This document shows positions 1 to 7,413 of a stretch of 10,771 nt of DNA, piece by piece (within the stretch, counting starts at the first letter, position 1; each line of letters begins with the position of its first letter). The stretch lies in the NCBI GenBank assembly GCA_023394035.1, contig JAEXBK010000125.1, positions 1 through 10,771 of the forward strand, read 5' to 3'. The notes beneath the pieces were generated by a model. It searched no databases. It saw nothing but the letters and a program-made list of their open reading frames with translations, and was not told the DNA's origin. Source of the DNA: Bacillota bacterium. Lineage in GTDB: Bacteria; Bacillota; Clostridia; Peptostreptococcales; Anaerovoracaceae. The translations under genes were made by a program, and so were the position numbers.

Positions 1-539
1 GGTAACAGAAGCGACTTACAAACTCCTTCGGCTGTATTTTTATCTTTTAGTATTTCTACTATTTTGAGGGCGAAATCAAAAGACGCGCCCGGTCCCCGAC
101 CCGTTATTATATTTCCGGAAACTACTACCTTTTCACCCGTGCAGCAAGCCCCTTCCAGCTCATTTTCAAGACCCGGATAGACTGTAACCGTTTCCCCTTT
201 CAGAAGATCGGCACCTGCAAGTATCAAAGGTGCTGCACATATGGCGGCGATTTTACCTCCGGCTGCCGCATATTTCTTAAGAACGAATTTGAAATCAGTG
301 TGGTTACAAAGATTTTCTGTGCCCTTCATTCCTCCCGGTATCACAACCATTGCACATCTCGAAAAATCACATTCTCCAAGCAGAGCATCGGCTATTATAT
401 TTATTTCGTGCGCACCGAATACGCTCTTTGTTTCCATTGCAGATACCGTTCTAACCTGTATACCGGCGCGCCTCAAAACATCGGCAGCGGTTATCGCCTC
501 AATCTCTTCAAATCCGTTTGCCAAAATCAGATAAACCAT
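1..539 (-). CDS. DJ-1/PfpI (ThiJ/YajL-like) family protein, 3' end cut off by the window
   Basis: Reading the minus strand from the ATG at 537-539 gives 179 residues of a DJ-1 superfamily protein running off the left edge. Only about ten C-terminal residues should be missing, judging by human DJ-1. The nucleophile elbow is AAICAAP with Cys101 (DJ-1 Cys106). The acidic partner lies in EEIE, Glu14 (DJ-1 Glu18). VVIPGGM and RGPGASFDFAL match the DJ-1 oxyanion-loop and C-terminal blocks. DJ-1 His126 is replaced by Tyr121. Members are cytosolic and are described as oxidative-stress proteins with glyoxalase or protein/nucleotide deglycase activity; the exact substrate cannot be read from sequence. 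An AGGGGG Shine-Dalgarno overlaps the stop codon of the preceding gene, which ends 8 nt upstream, so the two are probably co-transcribed and translationally coupled. The family is certain; the precise activity is not. Confidence 0.93.
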   Translation of the reverse strand, partial: MVYLILANGFEEIEAITAADVLRRAGIQVRTVSAMETKSVFGAHEINIIADALLGECDFSRCAMVVIPGGMKGTENLCNHTDFKFVLKKYAAAGGKIAAICAAPLILAGADLLKGETVTVYPGLENELEGACCTGEKVVVSGNIITGRGPGASFDFALKIVEILKDKNTAEGVCKSLLL

Positions 540-547
540 AATTCCCC

Positions 548-1210
548 CTAATAAAACATTCTGTTCTCTTTTGTAACTCTGCTGTGTATATACAGAGACA
601 ACAAAATCATCGCGACAGCAGTTACAGCCAGAAAAACAGAAAATGTTTTTTCAAAAGGACTGAAAATCAGCGTCGCAAGGGCTGAATCATCCGAAAGCTT
701 CACCGCTATTATGTGATTCAGCAAAAAAGCCCTGAAAGAGCTTATATTTACCATTATAATTTCTGCCGCCGAAAGCATTGCAGACATAAGAATCGCAGAA
801 TATCCGAAATGCTTAAGAGCTTTTCTCTTACCGCTTTTGACGAGGTATATATAATCCCATGCAGCCAGTGCAAGAGCCATAAATCCCGCAAAAAGAGATG
901 CTGCCAATATTTTCTTTGATCGCAGCATAAATTCCGAATCGGTCTTGTCAAAAACAGGGTCCTTAAAGGATCCGTTTTCTTCTAAAACCTGAAACTCGTC
1001 TCGCTTAACCGAGCTCAGATATCCTGCAATTTCTTCTGCAAACCGGCTCTCCTTGATATCAACGTTAAGCTCCGAAACCACCTGACTGTCATTGAAATGA
1101 TATAGATATGTTTCCGGTAATCTCAGAACAAGATTCGTGCTTATCAGCGTCACTGCAATTGATAGCAAAATCGGCAGGATCAAATACCAAATTATCTTGA
1201 ATCTTTTCAT
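548..1210 (-). CDS. Four-helix integral membrane protein of unknown function (possible distant TIGR01906/Lit-like member)
   Basis: This encodes 220 residues. Hydrophobic segments lie at about 6-29, 101-124, 137-156 and 187-208. A polar segment of about 70 residues (30-100) follows the first helix and is probably extracytoplasmic. The loop at 125-135 is basic (KSGKRK) and probably cytoplasmic. There is no cleavable signal peptide or lipobox. The layout (one helix, an ectodomain with Y-x-Y-H-F near 35-39 and a GYLSSVKRD stretch, then three helices) resembles the TIGR01906/DUF1461 family, which includes the lipoprotein acyltransferase Lit. However, the family's H-M-x-D-V-type motif is not seen; residues 94-99 read FMLRSK. 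I treat this link as a weak guess. The ATG at 1208-1210 lacks a Shine-Dalgarno and sits 15 nt beyond a terminator-like hairpin after hpt. No upstream in-frame alternative start was found. The gene is followed closely by the DJ-1 family gene. Confidence 0.75.
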   Translation of the reverse strand: MKRFKIIWYLILPILLSIAVTLISTNLVLRLPETYLYHFNDSQVVSELNVDIKESRFAEEIAGYLSSVKRDEFQVLEENGSFKDPVFDKTDSEFMLRSKKILAASLFAGFMALALAAWDYIYLVKSGKRKALKHFGYSAILMSAMLSAAEIIMVNISSFRAFLLNHIIAVKLSDDSALATLIFSPFEKTFSVFLAVTAVAMILLSLYIHSRVTKENRMFY

Positions 1211-1221
1211 AATAAAATCAC

Positions 1222-1249
1222 AAAACAGAAGGCACCTGAATGCCCTCTG
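1222..1249 (-). terminator. Rho-independent terminator or attenuator after hpt
   Basis: On the minus strand, 9 nt after the hpt stop, CAGAGGGCA and TGCCTTCTG form a 9-bp stem (one G-U pair) around a 6-nt loop at 1235-1240. TTTTGTG and then more T-rich sequence follow. The wobble pair favours the minus-strand transcript. The downstream membrane-protein gene starts 15 nt past the stem, so this probably acts as a partial terminator or attenuator unless that gene has a promoter I could not see. Confidence 0.7.
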
Positions 1250-1257
1250 CTCCTTTA

Positions 1258-1797
1258 CTAACCTTCCAAATAGCTTATATATGGCAGATTTCTGTATTTC
1301 TGATCATAGTCCAGTCCGTATCCTATGATAAATAAATCTTCAACCGTAAATCCCGTATAATCAGGCGTTATATCTGCAACTCTGCGCGAAGGCTTGTCCA
1401 AAAGCGTGCAAATCCTGACATCGGCAGGATTTCTGTCCTTAAGGTATTCCTTAAGATATTTGAGCGTTGTACCGGTATCTACGATGTCTTCTACTATAAT
1501 GACGTTCTTGTGATAAAGATCCATGTTAACGTCTTTTGTTATTTTGACTATCCCGCTCGTTGATGTGCCCGATCCATAGCTGCTTGCAGAAACAAAGTCA
1601 ATCTTTGTGTCAAGATGAAGCTCCTTCATGAGATCCGTCATCCACATTACAGCGCCTTTGAGCGTACAGAGAAGGATTATCTCCTGTCCCTCATAATCTT
1701 TTTCGATCTGTGCCGCAATCTCCCTTGCTCTTTTTCTTATATCCTCTTCCGTATACAGAATCTTACCAAGCGTAACATCAATTTCTTTATTTGCCAC
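1258..1797 (-). CDS. hpt: Hypoxanthine phosphoribosyltransferase
   Basis: This purine-salvage enzyme transfers the phosphoribosyl group of PRPP to hypoxanthine (and usually guanine), giving IMP or GMP in the cytosol. The 179-residue length is normal for bacterial HPRT. The PRPP loop VIIVEDIVDTGTT spans 99-111, with acidic Glu103/Asp104 and the catalytic Asp107 in place. The LKGA segment (46-49) binds pyrophosphate, the flexible SYGSGTSTSG loop is at 73-82, Lys135 of DKPSRR contacts the base, and the C-terminal GLDYDQKYRNLPYI is family-typical. The start codon is GTG at 1795-1797, supported by GGAGG 7 nt upstream and by the N-terminus matching family length. It lies 34 nt after the DUF1015 gene and is followed at once by a hairpin with a U-tract. 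In many Firmicutes hpt sits beside tilS and ftsH, so this position in a protease array is a different context. Confidence 0.96.
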   Translation of the reverse strand: MANKEIDVTLGKILYTEEDIRKRAREIAAQIEKDYEGQEIILLCTLKGAVMWMTDLMKELHLDTKIDFVSASSYGSGTSTSGIVKITKDVNMDLYHKNVIIVEDIVDTGTTLKYLKEYLKDRNPADVRICTLLDKPSRRVADITPDYTGFTVEDLFIIGYGLDYDQKYRNLPYISYLEG

Positions 1798-1804
1798 GGT
1801 TATT

Positions 1805-1809
1805 CCTCC
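1805..1809 (-). promoter_or_regulatory. Shine-Dalgarno that fixes the GTG start of hpt
   Basis: The minus strand reads GGAGG, followed by a 7-nt spacer and GTG at 1795-1797. No ATG lies in frame near the family N-terminus, so this site decides the start. Confidence 0.8.
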
Positions 1810-1831
1810 ATTTTTATATATTATGTATATA

Positions 1832-3049
1832 TTATTCAGACAGCTCGTACATCATAAGCCCGCATCCCGGTTTAGGATCAAAGCAAGTCGATTTAGGCGG
1901 CATCGTCATTCCCGCATCCGCAATTTCCATTATTTCCTCAATAGAAACCGCAGGTATCGCAAAAGCCACGCCCCTCTCGCCTGCGGCAGCTATAAGGTTA
2001 TCTATTCCCTTTATGCCGCTGACAAATGAAAGTCTCTCATCGCGCCTCGGATCCTCAATTCCGAGGATAGGTGCAAGGACGTGTTCCTGAAGAAATGATA
2101 CGCCTATGTTTGAAACGAGGTCGTTTTCGTTTTTTTCGCCCACATATCTCATCGTGTACCAATTACCTGCAAGGAACATGCTGAATTCTCCGTGGTGATT
2201 CGGAGCTATGCAATTCTCGCCCGTAAGACTTACATCAAAGCCTGCTGTTTCAAGCTTGGCAATGAACTCCGAAGGTTCCATTCCGTTAAGCTCGGAAACC
2301 GCCCTGTTATAATCAAAAATTTTAACCTCATCGTCAGGGAACATCAAAGCCATGACGTATTTCTTTTCGTCCGAGGCCGATCTGTTTGCTCTCTCTGCCG
2401 CTGCAGCAACCCTATGATGGCCGTCAGCTATATAGAACGAGTTTACGGTATCAAAAGCTTCGGCAAGTGCTGTAAGCACACTTTCGTCGTCTATCCTCCA
2501 GAGTTCATGATGCACATCATCTCTATCCATAAAATCGTATTCCAAATCATGAGACTCAATCCATGTTTGCATAATATGCTTTATGGTAGACTTGGCTCTA
2601 TGGACAAGCAGTACGGGCTCAATATTTCCTCCGCATCTGTATATCTGCTTGATCTGTGCCTCAACCTTATCTACTCTTGTAAGCTCATGACGCTTGATTT
2701 TGCCGTCATTATATCCTTCAACATCAATACATGCAATCAGTCCGGTCTGGCTGTTTCCTCTTGATGTAAGCCGATATATGTACATACACTCCGTTTCGTC
2801 TTTGATTAAGATTCCTCTTTTTCTGAAATCCGACAGGTTTTCTCTTGCCTTCGCAGCAACTGCGCTCTCATCGTTTTCAAGCTCCTTCGGAAGCTCTCTA
2901 TAGGCTCTGCTTATACGAAGAAAGCTGTATTTGTTGTCCCTGTCTCTGCATTCGTCCCTTGATGCTGATGAATCCGAGTGCGCTACATTAACCTTACTTG
3001 CCAAATCTGCAACAGGTCTTATTGCTCTGAAGGGTTTGATTGTGTGCAT
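1832..3049 (-). CDS. DUF1015 (COG4198) family protein, possibly ParB/SerK-fold related
   Basis: This encodes a soluble protein of 405 residues, close to the family's usual size of about 400-420. Recognisable family blocks are the N-terminal IKPFRAIRP (4-12), YSFLRI (41-46), KRHELTR (119-125), the signature YIADGHHR (206-213), LMFPDDEVKIFDYNR (235-249), ILGIEDPRRDERLSFVSGIKG and the C-terminal MPPKSTCFDPKPGCGL. The biochemical role is not established. The ADGHHR box resembles the DGHHR motif of ParB-like free serine kinases (SerK/SbnI), and in other Clostridia the gene often lies near serA/serC, so a role in serine or phosphoserine metabolism is an inference only. Residues 24-30 (AHSDSSA) stand where I expect the conserved P-Y-D-V segment, and no frameshift explains this. 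The AAGGAG site and ATG at 3047-3049 are clear. The gene follows engB by 30 nt and precedes hpt by 34 nt. Confidence 0.9.
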   Translation of the reverse strand: MHTIKPFRAIRPVADLASKVNVAHSDSSASRDECRDRDNKYSFLRISRAYRELPKELENDESAVAAKARENLSDFRKRGILIKDETECMYIYRLTSRGNSQTGLIACIDVEGYNDGKIKRHELTRVDKVEAQIKQIYRCGGNIEPVLLVHRAKSTIKHIMQTWIESHDLEYDFMDRDDVHHELWRIDDESVLTALAEAFDTVNSFYIADGHHRVAAAAERANRSASDEKKYVMALMFPDDEVKIFDYNRAVSELNGMEPSEFIAKLETAGFDVSLTGENCIAPNHHGEFSMFLAGNWYTMRYVGEKNENDLVSNIGVSFLQEHVLAPILGIEDPRRDERLSFVSGIKGIDNLIAAAGERGVAFAIPAVSIEEIMEIADAGMTMPPKSTCFDPKPGCGLMMYELSE

Positions 3050-3079
3050 TTTGTTATGTCTCCTTAACGTTGGTCGATT

Positions 3080-3667
3080 CTAATTAAACAGCTTTGCTGA
3101 TATTACATCCGTTATTTCGTCTATTCCCGTTTTTTTGAGAGATGATATCGGTATTACGATTTCGTCCTTCTCAAGTGAAAGGGTCTTTCTTATGACTGAT
3201 ATATTCTTCTGTCTTTCGTTGCCGGACACCTTATCGTTTTTAGTTGCACAAACTATGACCTCAAGCTCCATTTCTTTTAGATATTCATGCATGCTTATAT
3301 CCAAATTTGTAGGCTCATGACGTATGTCAACAAGTTGAACCGCATAACGGAGATTTTTTCTTGATTTGAAAAAATCTCCCATCATTCTGTCCCAGTCAGC
3401 TGTGACGGATCTTGATACCTTGGCATATCCGTATCCCGGAAGGTCTATTATTCTGAAGCTTCCGTTTATAAGGTAGAAGTTTATCGTTCTGGTTTTTCCG
3501 GGACTTCCGCTTACTCTTGCGAGGCTCTTTCTGCCCGCTATGCAGTTGAGGAGCGATGATTTGCCGACATTTGATCTTCCTACGAAAACTACCTCCGGGA
3601 TGTTCTCAGCAGGATACTGATCCGTTCTTACGGCAACACACTCAAGTTCAGATTTTATTATCTTCAT
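3080..3667 (-). CDS. engB: Ribosome-biogenesis GTPase EngB (YsxC/YihA)
   Basis: This is a small TRAFAC-class GTPase (195 residues, family usual about 195-210) needed for late assembly of the 50S ribosomal subunit. All G boxes are visible: G1 GRSNVGKS (30-37), the G2 region GKTRTINFY (57-65), G3 DLPGYG (75-80), G4 TKND (142-145) and G5 ISSL (174-177). The family-typical GYGYAKV after G3 is present, as is an aromatic-basic stretch at 92-108 (WDRMMGDFFKSRKNLRYAV). Its ATG overlaps the lon stop codon by one base (TAATG). No Shine-Dalgarno is seen in the lon 3' end, so translation probably depends on ribosomes finishing lon. The lon-engB order is conserved in Firmicutes. The gene is also known as ysxC. 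Confidence 0.97.
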   Translation of the reverse strand: MKIIKSELECVAVRTDQYPAENIPEVVFVGRSNVGKSSLLNCIAGRKSLARVSGSPGKTRTINFYLINGSFRIIDLPGYGYAKVSRSVTADWDRMMGDFFKSRKNLRYAVQLVDIRHEPTNLDISMHEYLKEMELEVIVCATKNDKVSGNERQKNISVIRKTLSLEKDEIVIPISSLKKTGIDEITDVISAKLFN

Positions 3668-6066
3668 TATTTATCCAGTGCTTCGCTTAATGCGTCTCTT
3701 GCGTATTCAAGAGGAACAAATTTTAGCTGTCTTCTGACCGACTGTGGAATGTCATCGACATCCCTCAGATTATCCTTAGGCAAAAGTATCTTCTTTATTC
3801 CTGCGCGATGAGCTGCAAGAACCTTTTCCTTGATACCGCCTACAGGAAGCACCTTCCCTCTTAAGGTTATTTCTCCCGTGATGGCAATATCTTTTCTTAC
3901 GGGGATATTCGTAAGCGCCGATACAAGCGTAATGAACATTGTAACTCCTGCCGAAGGGCCGTCCTTAGGCACTGCGCCTTCCGGAACATGCACATGAATA
4001 TCCTTTTTTTCGTAAAAATCAGGTTCGATATCAAGCTCTTCGCTTATTGTTCTTATGTAGCTGAGGCCTGCCTTTGCCGACTCCTGCATGACATCTCCGA
4101 GGTTCCCCGTAAGGCTGAGCTTACCGCTTCCCGGCATCACAACAGCCTCGATGGAAAGTGTGTCTCCGCCGACCGATGTCCATGCCATTCCCGTAGTTAC
4201 ACCTACTTCACTTTCGCCTTCTATTGTATCATAATGAAAGCGTTTTTTTGCAAGATATTTAACAAGATTTCTCGGTGTTACCGAGAACGTTTTTGTTCCT
4301 TTTGTAACCGCCTGCATCGCCGCTTTCCTGCATATATCAGCGATTTTGCGTTCAAGATTTCTTACGCCGGATTCTCTTGTATAGTAATTAATAATATCCT
4401 TAAGTGTATTATCGGAAATATTAATACTTCCTTTTTTCAGTCCGTGTTCTTCGACTTTCTTAGGGATCAGATACTTCCTTGCAATATTTACCTTTTCTTC
4501 TTCCGTATATCCGCTGACCTCTATGACTTCCATCCTGTCAAGCAAAGGTCGTGGAATTGTGTCCACGGAATTTGCCGTAGTTATGAAAAGAACCTTTGAA
4601 AGATCGAACGGTATTTCGAGGAAATGGTCAGTAAATGTGTTATTTTGCTCAGGATCAAGGACTTCGAGAAGCGCCGACGAAGGGTCGCCTTTGTAGTCTG
4701 CACCGAGCTTATCTATTTCGTCAAAGAGGAACAGCGGGTTGTTTGTACCGGTATCCTTGATGCTTGAGATTATTCGTCCCGGAATAGCTCCTATGTATGT
4801 ACGCCTGTGGCCTCTTATCTCCGCTTCGTCTCTTATTCCCCCGAGTGAAAGCCTTACAAAGTTTCTTCCCGTTGCAGTTGCAATTGACCTTGCTATCGAA
4901 GTCTTTCCTGTTCCCGGAGGGCCCACAAGACAGATTATAGGTCCTTTTATCGCTTTTGACAGATGAATTACCGCAAGGTATTCAAGGATGCGTTCCTTTA
5001 CCTGCTTAAGTCCGTAGTGATCTCGCTCAAGAACTTTTTCGGCTTTGGTAAGGTTGACGTTGACCTTTGAGCTGTTATGCCACGGCAGCTCAAGAATCGT
5101 CTCTACATAATTTCTTATTACCGCGCTCTCCGCAGATGATGGAGGCATATGGCCGAAGCGTTTTATCTCACGCCTTACTTTATCGTCCACACTCTTCTCA
5201 AGTTTAAGTGCATCAAGCTTAGCGAGCCATTCTTCCGTTTCCCTTTGTGCGTCCTCTTCTTCACCGAGTTCTTCCTGAATAGCCTTCATGCGCTCTTTCA
5301 GAAAGTACTCCTTCTGATTGTTATCTACGCTTTCTCTGACCTTCTGTGAAAGCTCTCTTTCCATAGCGGATATCTCGTTTTCCTCTGTAAGAAGGCTTAT
5401 CATCTTTTCTATTCTTACAGAAAAAGGTTCTGCCTCGAGTATCGCCTGTTTTCTCGGAATCGTCACATCAAGCTCGCTTATTATCTTGTCAAGCAAAGCC
5501 CCGGGTTCAGACTCGGCAAGCGTCTTGTCCATAACCTCGTCGGTTATCCTGTCAGTAAGTGAGGCATATTCGATAAATTTGTCGGTAATGATCCTCATTC
5601 CCGCTTTCTCTTCCAAGCCAAGTGCCTCGGCATCTATATCCTCTGAGCGTTCATTTACCGTGCACGCCAAATATGCACTTTCGCTTACTACCTGATCAAG
5701 CTTAGCTCTGTTGATGCCAGACACAAGTACTCTCACTGCGTCTCCGTTTATCTTAAGCATCTGCTTGACCTTTACGATCGTGCCCATTTTGTATATATCA
5801 TCAAAAGTCGGCAGAAGCACCGAGTCGTCCTTCTGCGATGCAACAAATAAGAGTCTGTCTCCTGCCATGGCAGCTTCGAGTGCTCTTATTGATTTTTCAC
5901 GCCCTATATCAAAGTGTACAAGCGTATTCGGAAATATTGCAACACCTCTTAGCGGTACACAAGGATAAACATGAGGAAGCTCCTTCATGCTTATATTGTC
6001 GTCAGCTTCAAGGTCATGTTTTTCAATTTCGTTATTTATTGTCTTATTTTTTTCTATATCAGCCAT
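3667..6066 (-). CDS. lon: ATP-dependent protease Lon (La)
   Basis: This is a cytosolic homo-oligomeric AAA+ protease that degrades misfolded and selected regulatory proteins. The 799 residues form the full LonA layout. A charged N-terminal tail (1-28) precedes the LON substrate-binding domain, which starts near PCVPLRGVAIFPN (35-47). A helical linker (about 215-345) includes YFLKERMKAIQEELGE. The AAA+ module has Walker A GPPGTGKT (382-389), Walker B FLFDEID (446-452) and the GHRRTYIGAIPG block (419-430). The C-terminal S16 protease domain has its nucleophile in KDGPSAG (Ser705), and the catalytic lysine in GGIKEK (Lys748) lies 43 residues later, as in E. coli (Ser679/Lys722). There is no membrane segment, so it is LonA rather than LonB. 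The ATG at 6064-6066 has an AGGAG site 5 nt upstream. A terminator-like hairpin separates it from clpX, so its level may be uncoupled from clpPX. It overlaps engB by one base. Confidence 0.98.
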   Translation of the reverse strand: MADIEKNKTINNEIEKHDLEADDNISMKELPHVYPCVPLRGVAIFPNTLVHFDIGREKSIRALEAAMAGDRLLFVASQKDDSVLLPTFDDIYKMGTIVKVKQMLKINGDAVRVLVSGINRAKLDQVVSESAYLACTVNERSEDIDAEALGLEEKAGMRIITDKFIEYASLTDRITDEVMDKTLAESEPGALLDKIISELDVTIPRKQAILEAEPFSVRIEKMISLLTEENEISAMERELSQKVRESVDNNQKEYFLKERMKAIQEELGEEEDAQRETEEWLAKLDALKLEKSVDDKVRREIKRFGHMPPSSAESAVIRNYVETILELPWHNSSKVNVNLTKAEKVLERDHYGLKQVKERILEYLAVIHLSKAIKGPIICLVGPPGTGKTSIARSIATATGRNFVRLSLGGIRDEAEIRGHRRTYIGAIPGRIISSIKDTGTNNPLFLFDEIDKLGADYKGDPSSALLEVLDPEQNNTFTDHFLEIPFDLSKVLFITTANSVDTIPRPLLDRMEVIEVSGYTEEEKVNIARKYLIPKKVEEHGLKKGSINISDNTLKDIINYYTRESGVRNLERKIADICRKAAMQAVTKGTKTFSVTPRNLVKYLAKKRFHYDTIEGESEVGVTTGMAWTSVGGDTLSIEAVVMPGSGKLSLTGNLGDVMQESAKAGLSYIRTISEELDIEPDFYEKKDIHVHVPEGAVPKDGPSAGVTMFITLVSALTNIPVRKDIAITGEITLRGKVLPVGGIKEKVLAAHRAGIKKILLPKDNLRDVDDIPQSVRRQLKFVPLEYARDALSEALDK

Positions 6067-6083
6067 TTTTACTCCTATTCGGC

Positions 6084-6110
6084 AAAAAAGCGGCGCTCGG
6101 CCGCCTTTTT
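6084..6110 (-). terminator. Rho-independent terminator or attenuator between clpX and lon
   Basis: The minus-strand sequence 1 nt past the clpX stop folds into an 11-bp stem (AAAAAGGCGGC with GCCGCTTTTTT) around the 5-nt loop CGAGC. Its 3' arm is itself the U-run. One G-U pair fits only the minus-strand RNA; the plus-strand version has an A-C mismatch there. The lon Shine-Dalgarno starts about ten bases further on, so part of the transcription would stop here and part read through to lon. Confidence 0.8.
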
Positions 6111-6111
6111 G

Positions 6112-7413
6112 CTATGAGGCGTCGGCCTCTTTCTTTTTGTTTCTCGACTTTACGAGTTTCGGAAGCTTGTTTTTTTCCACTGTTTCTTCCGTAACTATAC
6201 ATTTTTTTATGTCCCGTCTTGACGGAATTTCAAACATTATGTCGCTCATGGTCTTTTCGAATATGCTTCTTAAGCCCCTTGCGCCTGTTTTTCTTTCTAT
6301 CGCTTTTTTTGCAATTGCCTTAATTGCTCCCTCGCTTATTTCGAGGTCTACTCCGTCAAACTTGAACAGCTTCTCGTATTGCTTAACGAGAGCGTTTTTC
6401 GGCTCTGTCATAATCTTCATCAGCGCATCCTGATCAAGCTCATCCAGCGTTACCGCAACAGGAAGTCTTCCTATGAATTCCGGAATAAGTCCAAACTTCA
6501 GAAGATCCTCCGGCTCAAGATGAGAAAGCGGTCTTGTTATATCTGAAGCTTTATTTTCCGTTTCGCTGTTAAAGCCTATGACCTTTTCTCCGAGCTTTCT
6601 GGAAATGATTTTGTCAAGACCATCAAAGGCTCCGCCACATATGAACAGTACGTTTGTGGTATCAAACTGAATGAACTCCTGCTGCGGATGTTTTCTGCCT
6701 CCTTGTGGCGGTACATTTGCGACAGTGCCTTCGAGTATCTTGAGAAGCGCCTGCTGTACGCCTTCTCCGCTTACATCCCTCGTTATCGAAGGATTTTCGG
6801 ATTTTCGTGCTATTTTGTCTATCTCGTCAATATAAACTATACCGCGCTCTGCTTTTTCTATATCATAATCCGCTGCCTGCACAAGCCTGAGAAGAATGTT
6901 CTCAACGTCTTCTCCTACATAGCCCGCTTCCGTAAGTGCCGTTGCGTCTGCAATAGCGAACGGAACATCAAGTATCTTTGCAAGCGACTGAGCAATCAAA
7001 GTCTTTCCGCTTCCTGTAGGACCGATCATCAGTATATTGCTCTTCTGAAGCTCAACATCGTCAGCATCGTGCTTTGAAATTGCGTTTATTCTTTTGTAGT
7101 GGTTATATACTGCGACCGCAAGAGTTTTTTTTGCGGTTTCCTGTCCGATGACATAATCCGAAAGCTTATCGTATATATCCTTTGGATTAGGAACCTTAAA
7201 GGAGTTATACCCTTTACTTCCTTTATTATAATATTCTTCCGATTCATCATAGGAATAAGCGTCAAGATATTCATCCAAAATATCGACGCACATCTCCACG
7301 CACTCATCGCAAATATATACTCCCGGTCCGGCGATAAGCCTTTTGACCTCGCTTTGCGGTTTGCCGCAGAAAGAGCATCTTATCTGCTCGTTTGTTTCAT
7401 GATTTTTCATCAT
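6112..7413 (-). CDS. clpX: ClpX, ATPase and unfoldase subunit of ClpXP
   Basis: This hexameric AAA+ unfoldase recognises substrates such as SsrA-tagged proteins and threads them into ClpP. It is 433 residues, typical for ClpX (about 410-430). The N-terminal zinc-binding domain has four cysteines, Cys13, Cys16, Cys35 and Cys38. Then come Walker A GPTGSGKT (131-138), the pore-1 loop GYVG (164-167), Walker B VYIDEID (193-199), the RKH loop GRKH (239-242), the ClpP-docking IGF tripeptide (279-281) and sensor-2 GARGLR (377-382). The linker at about 49-75 is rich in Asp, Glu, Tyr and Ser. The basic-acidic tail VKSRNKKKEADAS is unremarkable. Two adjacent ATGs are possible (7411-7413 and 7408-7410). 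I chose the first because GAGG lies 7 nt before it. That ATG overlaps the clpP stop as ATGA, which suggests coupled translation of the two partners. Confidence 0.98.
   Translation of the reverse strand: MMKNHETNEQIRCSFCGKPQSEVKRLIAGPGVYICDECVEMCVDILDEYLDAYSYDESEEYYNKGSKGYNSFKVPNPKDIYDKLSDYVIGQETAKKTLAVAVYNHYKRINAISKHDADDVELQKSNILMIGPTGSGKTLIAQSLAKILDVPFAIADATALTEAGYVGEDVENILLRLVQAADYDIEKAERGIVYIDEIDKIARKSENPSITRDVSGEGVQQALLKILEGTVANVPPQGGRKHPQQEFIQFDTTNVLFICGGAFDGLDKIISRKLGEKVIGFNSETENKASDITRPLSHLEPEDLLKFGLIPEFIGRLPVAVTLDELDQDALMKIMTEPKNALVKQYEKLFKFDGVDLEISEGAIKAIAKKAIERKTGARGLRSIFEKTMSDIMFEIPSRRDIKKCIVTEETVEKNKLPKLVKSRNKKKEADAS

Noticed and set aside
1798..1831. A possible promoter in the AT-rich gap before hpt
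   Set aside because: TATATA-like -10 boxes occur by chance in such AT-rich sequence, and the only -35 at proper spacing (CTGTCT) matches 3 of 6 positions.
2192..2764. A 190-codon plus-strand open frame opposite the DUF1015 gene
   Set aside because: It is fully antisense to a gene with clear family motifs, with no good ribosome site or recognisable domain.
3988..4599. A 203-codon plus-strand open frame opposite lon
   Set aside because: It lies wholly inside the well supported lon gene on the other strand, has no family-like motifs and an odd Cys/Phe/Arg-rich composition. It is a shadow of lon codon use.
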